A stretch of 64,000 nt of DNA from assembly GCF_037893015.1 (NCBI RefSeq), contig NC_133659.1:11777885-11841884 (forward strand). The letters run 5' to 3'. The notes beneath the pieces were generated by a model, which saw nothing but the letters and a program-made list of their open reading frames with translations, searched no databases and was not told the origin of the DNA. Position numbers and translations under genes: made by a program. The DNA is from Macrotis lagotis (Eukaryota; Chordata; Mammalia; Peramelemorphia; Peramelidae). This document shows positions 34,080 through 46,052 of this stretch, piece after piece. Position 1 is the stretch's first letter; each line of letters begins with the position of its first letter.

Positions 34080-34475
34080 TATACACTATCCACTTCATCA
34101 GTTCACTTTCTTTCAATACATTTCTGTCCCTGTCTCTCTGCCTCTGTCTCTGTCTCTGTGTCTCTTTCTCTCTCCCTCCAGGGAGCTGAAACCTGTTACC
34201 TTCCCAGGCAGTCCAGTCTACTTTTAAATAGTTCTCATTTTAGGGAGTCCTCCTCCCTGCCACTAATGAAGCCTAAATCTGCTTCTCTCCATCTTTTACC
34301 AGCTACTCCTATTGCACTTCTGCTTCTGCCTTTGGGGCATAAACAGATTGAGTCTGAGTCCTCTTCCAAATGGCATCCCTTCAAGTACTTGAAGACAGTC
34401 TTCTCCTTTCAGGATTATGTTGTTGTTGCTGTTGTTCAGTCATTTCAGTTGTGCCTGATTCTTCATGTCCCCGTT
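34080..34475 (-). mobile_element. CR1/L3 fragment plus SINE head, second copy
   Basis: Resembles 31355-31680 over the whole length, including the TCTCTG-rich stretch, 'gcctaaatctgcttctc' and 'ccaaatggcatcccttca'. It is followed by 'tgttgttcagtcatttcag', the head of the same SINE family. Confidence 0.6.
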
Positions 34476-34504
34476 CATATCATTAAACAGTGCCAGATGC
34501 ATTT

Positions 34505-35015
34505 TGAAGCATATTTTCGCAGAATCTCAGAAATGGAAAGGACCTCAAAAGTTATCCAGTTTACCTTGTATGAGAACAATAATTCCAAAACAACATGGTT
34601 GATAAGTGTTTACCCAGTCTCTCTTGGAAGATCTCCAGTGAATGGGGAGGGCATGACTTTCCAAGGTAGCTTCATCTTCTTTTGGGACTTCCAATGGCAG
34701 AGAAGCTTTTCCCAAAATTAAGCTGAAATTTATTTCTGAGGTCTTCCATTTATTTACCCTTTACGACTGAGAGAAGAACTATCTTCCATTTTCTACATGA
34801 ATATCCTTCAGGTACTTGAAAAGGGTTATTATGAGAGTCCCATGTTTCCCCTTTTCCCTTTGCAATATCCCCAATTCCTTCAATTAATCTTTGTATCACA
34901 TGATTTTGAGGTAAACTTCATGATCCTAGCTGCCTTCCTTTGGACCCTCTTCATTTTATCAATGACTTTTCCACAAAATGTTACACCCAGGTCTGAACAT
35001 AGTAGTTATTAGTTT
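34505..35015 (-). mobile_element. CR1/L3 LINE 3' region, reverse
   Basis: 'gcagaatctcagaaatggaa', 'gcttttcccaaaattaagct', 'ccttcaggtacttgaaaag' and 'ccaattccttcaattaatct' follow the family order. A 220-codon open frame across 34059-34721 is a chance frame through these repeats. Confidence 0.6.
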
Positions 35016-35069
35016 TTAGACAGGGGAAGGAATCTTGGAGATGATCAAATTCCATCTTCTCCTTTCCAC

Positions 35070-36030
35070 GCTATCCTTGCGCATAGGCAGTATAGCGGTC
35101 CAGTGAATAGAGTGCTGGATTTGGATTTCAGGAAGCTCTGGTTTTAGGTGCTAGTTACATGACCCTGGACTCCCATTATATCCAGGGCCATCTCCATTTG
35201 TTCTGAACCATACCTGGTCACTGGATCCTGATGGCTCCAAGAGGAGAGAGTGAGGATGCTAACTTTGCACAGCCCTTCCTCACTTAAATCCAATTCATTG
35301 GCACGTCATGGCATCACATCCCTGATGTTATGATCCTCTTTGAGAATAAAGGACGAATAATAACCTATGTGAGTAGCAGGAGCTGCCCCACTACTGACCA
35401 GTTGGGCAGCACAGCTTTTCTCCCTCCCTGCCTCCCTAAGTCCCTAACTCCCTTCCTGCCTTCCTGCCTTTCAGTATTTTTTCCTTCCTCCTTCCATCCT
35501 TCCCTCCCTCCTTCTTCCCTCCCTGCTTTCTTGCCTTCTTCCTTCCCTCCCGCCCTCTAGCCTCACAACACTCTGGCTCATATTTATTGGTTAATAGGTC
35601 AGGTCAAACCATTGGCCATTATTTGGGTCCTGATTGGTTCAGACTGCAAGTAAATATAAACTTTTTGTTTTGGCCAGAAAACCTGAAGGTCTTCCCCTCT
35701 CTGAATGATTGATTTTTTGGTTAAAGAGACCATTCTTTGCCTCATTTCTTTCCTACTTATTTTACCATAATCACTGCATGGGTTTTGCTTCAGTCAAATT
35801 GAGACCTGTTAAAAATTGTAGCTAAAAAGGTCCAGGTCTCTCACTGCACCCAGGGACATCTCCAGTTGTCCTGATCCACATCTGACCACTGGCCCCAAAG
35901 GGCTCCAGAGGAGAAAGTGAGGTTGGTGACTTTGTATAGCCCCTCCCCCCTTAAATTCAATTCACTTGCATATCACACCCTGATGTCAAGGTCCTCTTTG
36001 AGAACCAGAACAAACAATAGTAGCAACATT
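35070..36030 (+). mobile_element. SINE cluster with two RTE-tailed SINEs and a polypyrimidine tract
   Basis: 35070-35165 is a MIR-like head. 35170-35365 and 35840-36030 are RTE-tailed SINEs (both contain 'tgatg' and 'gtcctctttgagaa'-type ends). 35400-35565 is a (CCTT)n/(CCCT)n polypyrimidine tract. Confidence 0.6.
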
Positions 36031-36039
36031 AACATGATC

Positions 36040-36965
36040 CTGGACAAGTCACTTAAACCTCTATCTGTCTCAGTTTCCTCATTTGCAGAATGAAGATGCT
36101 CTTCCCTCCCAGAGTATTGTGAAGCATCTCCTTCCCAGAGTTACCATGAGGATAAAATTAAATATTTATAAAGAGCTTTGTAAGTCTTAAAGTCCTCTGT
36201 AAATATTAGCTATTATTTCTACACCTGTGAAGAGTAAGACCCAGGGAAATCAAATGACTTGTAGAACTCTAGCCATGAAGTAGGGTCCTATTTAGCAACT
36301 CCCTCACTTTATCTTGGAGGTCCAGAAATGTGAAATCCAAAGGCAATTGGGTCCTAAGTGTCAGGGCAGGGATTTGAATTCAGGTCCTTAGACTCCAAAT
36401 AGAGTTTTCTTTCTAAGATACCATATGCTCTTCATGAACAACCAAGTCTTCAAACATTTTCTTTTGAGGGGTCTGGATAGTATGCCTATTCTGCTCATCC
36501 TGCTCACCCAAAGTTCTAAACGTAGTGGTCTTCCAAACTCCACATGCTTGGTGATACAAGGAGAAAAGAGTCAGTCATAAGTTCATAGAGAGCCAGAGCC
36601 AGAAGGGAACCTTAGAGATTGAGTTCTACCCCATCCTTTCACATATCAGAAAATGACAGTTTTGGGGCGAGGGGAGTGAAGTAGTGAAGCTTGCCTGAAG
36701 TCAGAAAGATCTCAGTTCAAATTGGCCCTCTATCAGTTTCTATCAGCCTCAGTTTCCTCAATCATAAAAGAGGGATAATAACTTACTTTCTGGGGTTCTT
36801 GAGAGGGTCAAATGAGGTATAATTATAGAGTGCTATGTGAATGTTGTGGCTGGAGTGCTGGACTTGGAATCAGGAAGACTCATCCTTATGAGTTCAAATC
36901 TGGCCACAGACACTAGTTGTGTGACTTTGGGCAAGCCACTTAACCCCTTCCTCCTACAGAGCTAG
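36040..36965 (+). mobile_element. Three Ther/MIR-type SINE copies
   Basis: 36040-36215 ('cctcatttgcagaatgaaga'), 36660-36845 ('tttcctcaatcataaaagag') and 36846-36965 ('ctggacttggaatcaggaag'). Confidence 0.6.
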
Positions 36966-36986
36966 AGAGAAGAGAATAATATCTTT

Positions 36987-37136
36987 TTGTTTGTTTGTTT
37001 TTGCAAAACAATGTGGTTAAGTGACTTACTCAAGGTCACACAGCTAGGGAATTATTAAGTGTCTGAGGCCGAATTTGAACTCAGGTCCTCCTGACTCCAG
37101 GGGGTGCTCTATCCACTGTGCCACCTAGCCGCCCAG
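36987..37136 (-). mobile_element. Marsupial SINE with 13-bp target duplication
   Basis: Full-length reverse SINE bounded by 'gaataatatcttt' at 36974-36986 and 37137-37149. Sits directly beside the CpG island. Confidence 0.9.
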
Positions 37137-37299
37137 GAATAATATCTTTGTTAAGAAACCCCCCAAAGGACTAACGAAGAATGTTGTGGTTAGGGGGTCT
37201 GCCTAGGGGTCTCAGCCTCAGCTCTGCAGGGCCAGGGTGCTTGGCAGGGGCTCAGCTCAGCTCAGGTGCTCTACTCCCTGCCAGGCCAGGCATCTTGGC

Positions 37300-38500
37300 C
37301 GACAGCCTCCACTGAGGCATGGTGAGGGCAGCGCAGAGCTCTGGGCATGAAGGGTTCCGAGTTGGGGGGTTCGATCTAAGGACCCCAGGGCCATAGATGC
37401 CGCTCTCCTTCTCAGCCGGGTCCCCCACGTTGCTTCCTTTTGCATACGCTGGGTCCCCCGCCTCCCGTCGGATGCCCCCTCAGCACCCCGCTCCCCCAGC
37501 TTGCTCAGGGAACCCAGGTTCACTTACACTCATGCAGAGGGGCTGGGCAAGACCAGGGCCCTGAGAAAGGGCGATCGCTGCATCCCGTTCAGCGCATGGG
37601 TGCCAAGGCACCCCCAGGGCAGGGGTGCAGGGTTCTGCGGCCGGCAGGGGTGGGTGGGCGCTGCAGGCTCCCCAGCTCCTCCCGAGCGCCCAGGCCTGGT
37701 CGCTGTCCAGCGTCTCCAAGGCTACCCGGCCAAACAAGAGCGGACCCCGCCCCCGACCCCGCCCGCTGCAGCAGGGGGCCCTGCCCCCTCCCCACCCCCC
37801 GGATCCCGAGGCCACAGCCCAGGAGCAGGCCTGGCCCGCACCCTTAGTCTAGGGAGACCCCGGGGGCCACCCCGGGCCGCCAGCTCTTCAGGGATTTGGA
37901 ATCGGAGGGTCTGGATTTCAGTTCCACCTCCATCCGGGGACCTTGGGCAGGGGTCTCCTATGGGAGTCGGCAAACACCTGCACAGACTGTGCACACCCAG
38001 GGTCTAGGCAGGGTGAACTGGGGGGGGGGGGGGTCCTAGAGAGACAGGCAGGACGCGGGGCTTTAGCTGAGGCTCAGAGGGAGCCAGGAAAGCCAGGAGG
38101 CGCCCGTGAGGAGCCTTGGGGGAAATGCTAAGGTGCTGGGAAATGGGGAGTTCAAAGAGCCCCCAAGGAAGCCACTGGGAGGGATAAGACTGAAAAAATG
38201 CGAAGCAGCCAGGAGGGAAAAAGCCTTAAACAGCAGCCGGAGCATTGATATCCGATCTGCTGAGCCACCGGCAGGGATTGGACACGAGGGTGACGGGGCA
38301 GCATCGTTTAGGATTGCTCTGACGGCTGGGAGAGGAGAATGGACCGGCCCGGGCAGGGATCTGAGCCGGGGAAACCCATCAGCAGTTGTTGCAGTAGTCC
38401 GCGGGCAAGTCATAAGGTCAGGCAGCAAGGCGGTGGCAGAGAGCAGAGGCCTTTCTGGAGAAATGCCAGGGAGGAGCATCGTCGGGTCTTAGATGCCCAG
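37300..38500. promoter_or_regulatory. DYNLT5: CpG island, likely DYNLT5 promoter and non-coding first exon
   Basis: The only strongly G+C- and CpG-rich stretch in the window, with many GGGCGG-like and CCGCCC-like boxes, set in AT-rich surroundings. DYNLT5 needs a 5' non-coding exon above 30244, and the island lies 7 kb upstream in gene sense with no other gene start nearby. On the minus strand a strong donor 'GAGT|gtaagtg' at 37528/37527 could end that exon. Several 60-168 codon open frames in both strands are the usual by-product of high G+C and are not called genes. A G run lies at about 38021-38034. Confidence 0.6.
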
Positions 38501-39180
38501 TGCAAAAGTCCCTGCGGACGGTGACTGCAGCCCTGAAATGCAAACGCTTGCTCCTTGGAAGGAAAGCTGCGGCCGCCTGGACAGCAGACTAAAGAACAGA
38601 ACCATCACCTTGCCAACAAAGACTCATATAGCAAAGCTCTGGTTTCTCCAGTAGCCATGTATGCCTGTAAGGAAACTCGATGCTCTAGAATTGTGGGGCT
38701 GACGATGACTGCTGAGAATCCCTTGGACAGCAGGGAATGCAATCAGTCCACACTTAAATTCATTGAAGCTACTCAGTGTAAGGCCAAATACTGAAGCTGA
38801 AGCTGAAATTCTTTGGCTACATGATGAGAAGATGGGACTTATTGGAGAAGACTCCAATGTTGGGAAGACTGGTGAAAGGAGAAGGGGATGGCAGAGGAGG
38901 AGATGGAGAGAGTCATGGCAGCAATAAACATGAGTCTGGACAGACTTTGAAATTTTCTTTGCAAGGCAATGACTCGCCCAAGGCCACACAGCTAGGTAAT
39001 TATTGTGTCTGAGGCCAGATTAGAACTCAGCTACTCCTGACTCCAGGGCCGGTGCTCTATCCACTGCACCGCCCCTGGACAGACTTTGAGTGATAGTGGA
39101 GGACAGAAGGATCTGGTGTGCTGTGGTCCTTGGAGTCATGGAGAATAAGACTTGACTGAACAACAACAAAATATAATGAT
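38500..39180 (+). mobile_element. RTE (BovB-like) LINE, C-terminus and 3' end
   Basis: Plus-strand frames give 'DGDC', then the block around 'RLLLGRK', 'DSRECNQSTLKFIEATQCKA', 'MMRRWDLLEK' and a tail ending 'gactgaacaacaacaaa'. This is the RTE pol C-terminus and 3' end, the same family as 990-1860. It is interrupted by a SINE at 38951-39074. Confidence 0.8.
38951..39074 (-). mobile_element. Marsupial SINE nested in RTE LINE
   Basis: Reverse SINE from 'ttttctttgcaaggcaatg' to 'ctgcaccgcccc', slightly shortened, flanked by a perfect 15-base duplication of LINE sequence 'ctggacagactttga' (38936-38950 and 39075-39089). Confidence 0.95.
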
Positions 39181-39424
39181 GACTGGGTGATCAGCAACTT
39201 TGTGTAAGTCATAAAGGTTCACGTATGTACTTGTCTCCTCTGTAGAATATAAGCTCCCTGAGGGCAGGCTCTATTTCATACCGCGTGTAACACAAAATAG
39301 GGGCCGGATGGATGCCCTCCGTGGATGAGTAAAGCTCTTGACTTTGGATGCTGAGGTTGCTGTTTGGTTTGCTATGGCTCCTTCATTTCTGAGACGTAGG
39401 GATGGTAGATGAGGGTTGGTTTCT

Positions 39425-39820
39425 TGGAAAGAATGTTCAATTTGGAGCTAAGAGATCTCCACTTGGATTCTAGCTCTATATTTACTAGTTGTATGAACTT
39501 GAACAAGTTATTTCATTTCCCTGTGCCTTAGTTTCTTCATTTGTAAAAGGAGGGGCTTGGATCCTGGATCTCTAAGAAGTCTTTTTGAGCTCAAAGTCTA
39601 TGATTCTAAGATCTGTGATCAAGTAGATACAATTCAAAAAGTTTATTTACCAATTGACCCAAAGTAACCCATCTATTTAACTTGCTACCCATTTTACAGA
39701 TGAGGAAACTGAGGCACACAGGGTTAAGTGATTTGTCTAGGATCACCCAGCTAAGTAAGTGTATGAAGCTGGATTTGAACTCAGGTCTTTCTGACTCTGG
39801 TATAGATTCTAACATTGCAT
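39425..39820. mobile_element. Two MIR/Ther-like SINEs, head to head
   Basis: 39425-39600 forward ('gtttcttcatttgtaaaagg') and 39660-39820 reverse ('gatgaggaaactgaggcaca', 'ggatttgaactcaggtcttt'). Confidence 0.6.
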
Positions 39821-40039
39821 CATCCAGCAGTGCACCATCTTGGGTAAATCATGTAATCTCTCTGGCCCTCAGTTTTCTTATTTATAAATAGCAGGGTAGT
39901 ACTAGAATGTTCCCCTCTCTCAGGAATGTTCCCCACTTGCCGCACCAGGCTGGCTCAGTGGGATGTGTTACAGACCTGTCATAACTGTCATATGAAAAAC
40001 AGGGGATTTGGTTAGATGACCGACTTTCAATCTATGACC

Positions 40040-40130
40040 ATGTCTGTCTGTCCATCCATCCATCCGTCTTCCTGCCTGCCTGTGTCTGATTGTCTATCCA
40101 TATATCTCTCTATGTCTATCTATACAGGTA
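40040..40130. repeat. (CCAT)n/(CTGC)n/(CTAT)n degenerate tetranucleotide tract
   Basis: Runs of tgtctgtccatcc, cctgcctg and ctatctat units. Confidence 0.8.
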
Positions 40131-40779
40131 ATCCTTTATGGGACCTCACTACACCTCAGAAGCACCTTTCAGTGGTGCTTCAAACTGGTGTCCCAAATGA
40201 AGTTTAAAAAAAGCATCGTCTGGTTATCTTTAACTCTACTCTCCCTCCCTCCCTATCAAATACTTAGCCAGTCATCTTGAGTCCCTTATGGAAACATTTC
40301 TCCCATTCCCTGGTTTCCCAAGCTGCAGTCCAAGTTCAAGCCTTTGCTAGCACTGTTGGCTTCATTGGCAGCATTTCCTAGATCCCACTCTTGGGCAAGT
40401 TAATGAATTTTTCTGCTCTTTGGTTTCGTCATGGGTAAAATAAGAAGGTTGAAGTTTTGCCCTTTTCAGTTCTTTTCAGTTCTAAATCTCACCCTCTGGT
40501 ATGGAAAGAAACCAGGGTTGTCCCCTCTTGCTAGTGTCACTATCCCTTCATTATAATGACTGGGGGATACTCCCAATGGAAGAAGACTAAATAAGGCATT
40601 TTCTTGCCTTTATCATGGCATTTGTGGCAGGCCATCCCTTGTCCAGCCCCACTGGGCTACTGACAATTGTCTATCCCTTCCATCTGCCTCCTAGTCCATT
40701 TATTCTTTTATTAGCATAAAATGCATAACCAACGTTTCTCTTTATAATGGAAAAAAAACTCCACTCCACAGTCCAATGC

Positions 40780-41840
40780 ACGTTTCCTCATAGTTTTCAT
40801 TTATTTTTCCAGAAAAAAAAAATCACATTTAAATGACAACTTATTCAGACAATTCCTCTTCTTCGGTATAGAATGATTCCACTTTGCTCTGAAATGGAAA
40901 CCCTCCCTACAGTAATCTGTCAGGGCCGAGAATTGCATAATCAGCATGTTGTGACATGACTCAAAGGGCTTAGGTGGGAATATGGAGGAAAACATCTATA
41001 AAAACCCCATTATTCACCCCCAAAGTGATAGCCACAGGTCGGTATCCTAATCTATAAGGCAAGTAACATTAAAATATGTTTCAGGTTTCTCTTCAACAAC
41101 TCAATACAACACCTTCATCTCACCATAGTTCAGCCCTGTCAGATGCTGCAGCCAGTCAGATGTCCGATGTTGCAGACAGCGCACCCGGCCGCCTGCCCAC
41201 CTGGGCTTTTCTCTGAGAATGCTGGCTACACGGTAAAGCTTTCATTACAGACTGAGCAGTTCAAAGGGTATCATAGAATAAATTGCACATGGAGGCAAAA
41301 AGGCCAGGCATTTAACTTAAACGTTAAAAATATACTTGTGTGTATTTTCATTCACAATTCTTATAAACATTTTATACACAAAGTATTTTATAAAACGATA
41401 GAGCTACTGGATAGAGGGTCAGAAAGGGAGAAATTTGCTCCACTTCTGCTCCAAGGGGGCAGAACAACAAAGGAGTCCCATCCCCCAGTTCAGAGAGAGC
41501 TCTGGACTCCCAAGTCGCCAGTGGATCCTCATTTCCCACCTCACTCCTGCTACACAGCATTTGTTAGTCAGCTGGAAACACCACACTGAACTTCACTATT
41601 TTTAAGAAATACTTTCCATTGTCCCTTTCTTGTGAAACGAGAAACAGATGTTTTTCAAGAGGCGCCTATAGTCTCACCCCGGGGCCCAAGCTCAGTTTGA
41701 CCATCTGATCCCCATTTTCCGCGCAAAGTGAAAACAAGACCAAGAGCAATAGCAACAGCTGACCTCTTCCATAGAAACCCACGAACAGACTCCAAACACC
41801 GAATAAAGCAGCGGGCCCTGTGGCTGAACTGCTTAAAATG
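40780..41840. other. Repeat-poor intergenic block between SGIP1 and DYNLT5
   Basis: About 1 kb with no recognised repeat and scattered CpGs (for example 'gcgcacccggccgcctgc' at about 41179-41196). Overlapping open frames of 62-148 codons have no family similarity. It may be old regulatory or UTR-like sequence; nothing firm can be said. Confidence 0.3.
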
Positions 41841-41849
41841 CTATCATAG

Positions 41850-42150
41850 GGAAAATTCACAGAATTCCAGAATCTTCTGGGTCAGAAGGGACCCCGGGGA
41901 CATGTGGTCCAACCTATACCTGAATAAGAAACCCCTTGACAGAATCTCCGATGAGTGGTCACCTAGACTTTGCTACATCCCGAGGCAGCCCATTTACTTG
42001 TTGGACAGCACCAAGGCTGAGAAAGTTTCTGTCTTCTTGGGTCCTAAATCTGCCTTTTTGCCCCAGCCCTCATTTTTCCTCATTCTGCCCTGGACAAAGA
42101 TTTATCTGCCCTCCCACGCTCAAGTACTTGAAGACAGCTGTTGCCACATT
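41850..42150 (-). mobile_element. CR1/L3 LINE 3' fragment, reverse
   Basis: 'tctgggtcagaagggacccc', 'atgtggtccaacctatacct', 'cgaggcagcccatttacttg' and 'caagtacttgaagacagctg' follow the family order closely. The open frames across it are chance. Confidence 0.7.
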
Positions 42151-42159
42151 TGACATTGT

Positions 42160-43535
42160 GAGGGAGGCCATATTCAGCAGTTATTATTTCCAGCTTCACA
42201 GGAAAAAAAGAGTTGCTCTTTCCCCTACCCTCCTATCCAACTTCAATTATGTCAGGATTAAAATGCTGACAAAGAAAACCATCTCCAGCCTCCATAAGAA
42301 TCCAATGATCATCCTGGGAACTTACCAGGGAAGGAAAGGATCTGGCTTTGGACTTGAGGCAGAACTGTCCCAAGGCGAGTGGGCCCTAGTAATGTGTTGG
42401 ATTACTGAAAGTTTATAATGATGATGCATCGGGATCATTAGAAATTGAGTTGGCAACAAAATAAATGAAAAACTGCTATGGATGTTCATATAGGAATGAA
42501 AGAGATGAGATGAAATTCATATTTGGGTCTTTCCTGTGCTGAAATAAAATCTATTTAAACAAAACATTTAGATAGATTTCTTTAATTGCAAACTCTGAAT
42601 GAGAGGATAATTTGAACTGTTTGAGGAGATGCCAAATGGTTTTGCTCTAATTGAAAACACATATATTGTCTCAGAAACCTTTAGCAGACCATGGAATTTA
42701 GACATGGGAAAGGGACTGTAGATGCCCTGGTCAACTCCCTCATTTTACCAAGCAGGAAACTGAGGCGCAGGGAGGTGAGCTCACACAGGAAGGAAGGTAG
42801 CCTTGGTGGATAGGCTTGTATCCTAGTTCTATCAATGGCCTTGAATAAGGTCACTTTACTTGTCTCAATGCCCTGAACTGTAAAATAGGGGTGACAACAT
42901 TTACACTCTACCTCATGAGATTATTGTGAAGAGCTTGCTATGCCCCAAAGAACTCTGGAAATGCCAACTTTTATCATTCTCAGAAAGTAGAACTCAGGTC
43001 CAACTCAAGTGTTCTTTTCACAACCCCAGGCTGCTGATTTCCCTATAAATCCCTTGGAAAGTCAAATATGATGAAACAGTCCCAGGAAATGCTCATAGCA
43101 TGTTGATTTTACTATATAATACTCCTTACCGATTTGCCTTTAACAATTTTTTTTCTTTTCCTACAGCACCATGGAAGTGGTTATCACCTCCCCATTATGA
43201 GTCAGTAAATTCAGGGTTTACTTTACACAAACCTGGGGACTGATGGTTATTGGCATGAGAGGCTCTAAGTTGCAACAACCTCAAACTACTTTGTAAAGGA
43301 AGATCTCAGATATTTTCTAAAAATACAGGACCTCAACCAGGAATTTTTATAACATTCCATAATTTTGGGGTTTGGGGGGAAATTAGTGATTTTTAGAAGG
43401 AACCTAGCATAACGGAATCAGAAAGACTCAGGTTTGAGTCTGAGCACTGACTTATATTTGCTCTAAGATCCTGGGTAAGTCATCATATCTTTAGGTGTTT
43501 CCCACAGCTCTCTAAGGTTCTAACTTCTGTCACTT
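42160..43535. other. Intergenic, SINE remnants only
   Basis: A MIR-like reverse piece lies at about 42680-42800 ('ccaagcaggaaactgaggcg') and a forward piece at about 42810-42980. No exon was recognised. Confidence 0.4.
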
Positions 43536-43539
43536 TTTT

Positions 43540-43885
43540 GCTCGAGAAGCTTCATTGGTTCCCTCTTATCTCTGGGTAATGGAAAATGGTCCCAGATGAA
43601 TCTTTGAGCATTTTGCATCCTCCCCCATTGCTCCAATCTCCCTTTCCAGACTCATTTACATTTCTACCAATTTGGTTTCCTTCATGTTCTGGTACTCAAT
43701 AACTCTATCCCTGGGATTTTATCAGAATCCTGACCTTCTAACACTCCATGTCCAAACCCTCTTCTCATAATAGTATGTAATCACCTTGAGGCTAGAGATT
43801 ATCATTTTTATCCTTGCATCCTTTGTAACGAACAGTGTGTTGTTTAATAAATACTTTCGGGGTGAATGAGTGAATGAATGAATTT
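43540..43885 (+). mobile_element. L2 LINE 3' region
   Basis: 'gaagcttcattggttccct', 'ctccctttccagactcattt' and an end 'gtttaataaatactttcggg' followed by TGAATGAA units, the typical L2 3' terminus. Confidence 0.65.
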
Positions 43886-43899
43886 CAAGTTCCCCCAAG

Positions 43900-45175
43900 A
43901 TCACTTAAAGCAGGGGTGTCATTTCATCAAGGGCCATATTCCATTCATGAATATTGGAAGACTTTCTCCTGCTATTTGCTAAGTGGATGACAAATTGAGA
44001 AGGGTGGGGTAAAGCCTTGAGAGAGAACTGCCTGTATTGAGCAGGGAAAAAGAAAAACTCCCATTTGGTTGCCAGTGACTCATTAAGCAGAGACACCTAA
44101 TAGGCATCCTCAAGAGTTCAGAGTTTTATTTTTGAAGGAAAACATTCATTCTTCTTTCCAATTAATTCCAACCTGACTTATTTTCGAGGGAATAGTCCAT
44201 GCATTTGTGTTCATTTCTGAACCAATATTCTTATAGGTGTCCATTCATGTGGACTTAAACTGGGTGTTCTCAACCTTCTTTGGTGTCTTGGACCCCTCTT
44301 GGCAGACTGGTGGAGTCTTTGGGCCTCTTCTCTGAATAATGCTTAGAAATATGTAAAGTAAAATATTTAGGATGAAAAAGAAATCAAGTATATTAAAATA
44401 CAGTTATCAACTATATGAAAAGCCCACCCTAGTCACAACCCTAGATTAAAAATCCCTGACAAAGTCATGTGAGATTTACCTGATTATTTCTACCCTAGAT
44501 ATTGTAGACTATGATGAGAAATAGGGTGAAACACTTTGAAGACAGGGAGTTTGGGGTCTCGACTCTTTCCCTCCCCTTTCACCCAGTAAGTGGTATACAG
44601 CGGTGATTAATAAACACTTACTGAATGAGTAGATTCAATACAGCTAGTCTGCTTTGAGGATAGACAAGGTCTTTGGGAAACAAGAAACGGGTTTTCTCCT
44701 GAAATGCTCACTTCTTCATTAACCACCTCTTTGCTGTTCCATTGCTAAGTTTGCCTTATGTGTTTGGATACAATTGGGCAGAATGCTGAAATGGAAGTGG
44801 GTATTGAGATTCTCTCCATGCGGCCCAGTCAACCATGGAAACATTCGCTCAAATTGTCACTTTCCAAGTCTATAATGCTACATTTCAGTGATATAGAAAG
44901 CCTCCATTTTGAACTTTCCGGAATTTGGTGATTGGTTACAACCCATCATCCTTCACAGAGTTGACAGCATGGAGCCCTCCTATTCTTTAAGGTCCTAAAG
45001 GAGAATTTTCCAAAGAAAAGAACCTGAAACAAATTGACAGACTTCATCTCATATTTGAGACTGAGCCTAAAAAACTTCTGCAGAGAAAGGAAAAAAAGAC
45101 AAAAAAGATTTTCCTATTATTTTCTTTTTGAAGTAGAAAAAAAAATAAAGTAGATAGAAAAACTATAGTTCCTGA
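43900..45175. other. Intergenic, mostly unique
   Basis: No gene seen. An L2-like tail lies at about 44580-44630 ('taataaacacttactgaatg'). 44740-44960 is repeat-free. Confidence 0.4.
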
Positions 45176-45178
45176 TCT

Positions 45179-45283
45179 GAGAAAAGGGACATCTGTTTGG
45201 GGGCTTTGGAGTGTCTAAGCTTAGACTGATGTGAGAAAAGGGACATCTATCTGGGAGTTTCCAGTATCTAAGCTTAGACTAAC
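45179..45283. repeat. Diverged tandem duplication, unit about 54 bp
   Basis: Both units contain 'gagaaaagggacatct' and end 'tctaagcttagact'. First unit 45179-45230, second 45233-45283. Confidence 0.8.
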
Positions 45284-45761
45284 AGAATTTCAGGACTGGA
45301 ATGGTAACTCATTTCATCCTACTCAACTTAATGACTTAATTTTCCATAACACCTTGAGCCTGGGGTTTTCATAAGAGATGTGGACATTTACTATCCCATC
45401 CTCCTCCTCTTATCAGGAAATAGAAAGGGAAGTCAATTATTTTGGGCAGGCAGGGCTTCCTGGTCACCAGTGACAGTCCCAAACATTCAATGAAGAAAAT
45501 GCATTTAAGATAATAGTAAAAACATGAAAGAATCATCGAGTTTCAGAGCTACTTTAGGGGCTTTAGAAATGATTTAAATCTCTAAATAATTTAAATTTAA
45601 TTTATTTCACTTTAAGTAATATATACCCCTATCCCAAATGTTCAGAGGAGGAAATTGAGATATTTTGAAAGGAAGTGTCTTTTCCAGGATTCCCTAGTAA
45701 GAGTTAATAGCAGAGCAAATTAGAGCAGTTTGGAGCCTCTTTGAATAATCCACACAGAAAC

Positions 45762-45763
<2 letters not shown>

Positions 45764-45837
<74 letters not shown>

Positions 45838-45961
45838 CAGAGAGAATCTCTTCTGTGTGTGTGTGAGAGAGACAGAGACAGAGACAGAGAGACAGAGACA
45901 GAGACAGAGATAGAGAGACAGACAGAGAGAATCTCTTCTCTGTGTGTGAGAGAATCTCTTT

Positions 45962-46052
<91 letters not shown>

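Noticed and set aside
34059-34721. 220-codon plus-strand frame, the longest in the window
   Set aside because: It runs across reverse CR1/L3 and SINE sequence; codons do not correspond to the sense LINE protein.
37440-38007. Open frames of 111-168 codons in the G+C-rich stretch
   Set aside because: Overlapping frames are open on both strands with proline/arginine/glycine-rich composition. This is expected from high G+C, and no family similarity or splice support was seen.
41143-41589. 148-codon plus-strand frame in a repeat-poor block
   Set aside because: No signal peptide, domain or splice pattern recognised; an overlapping frame is open on the other strand.
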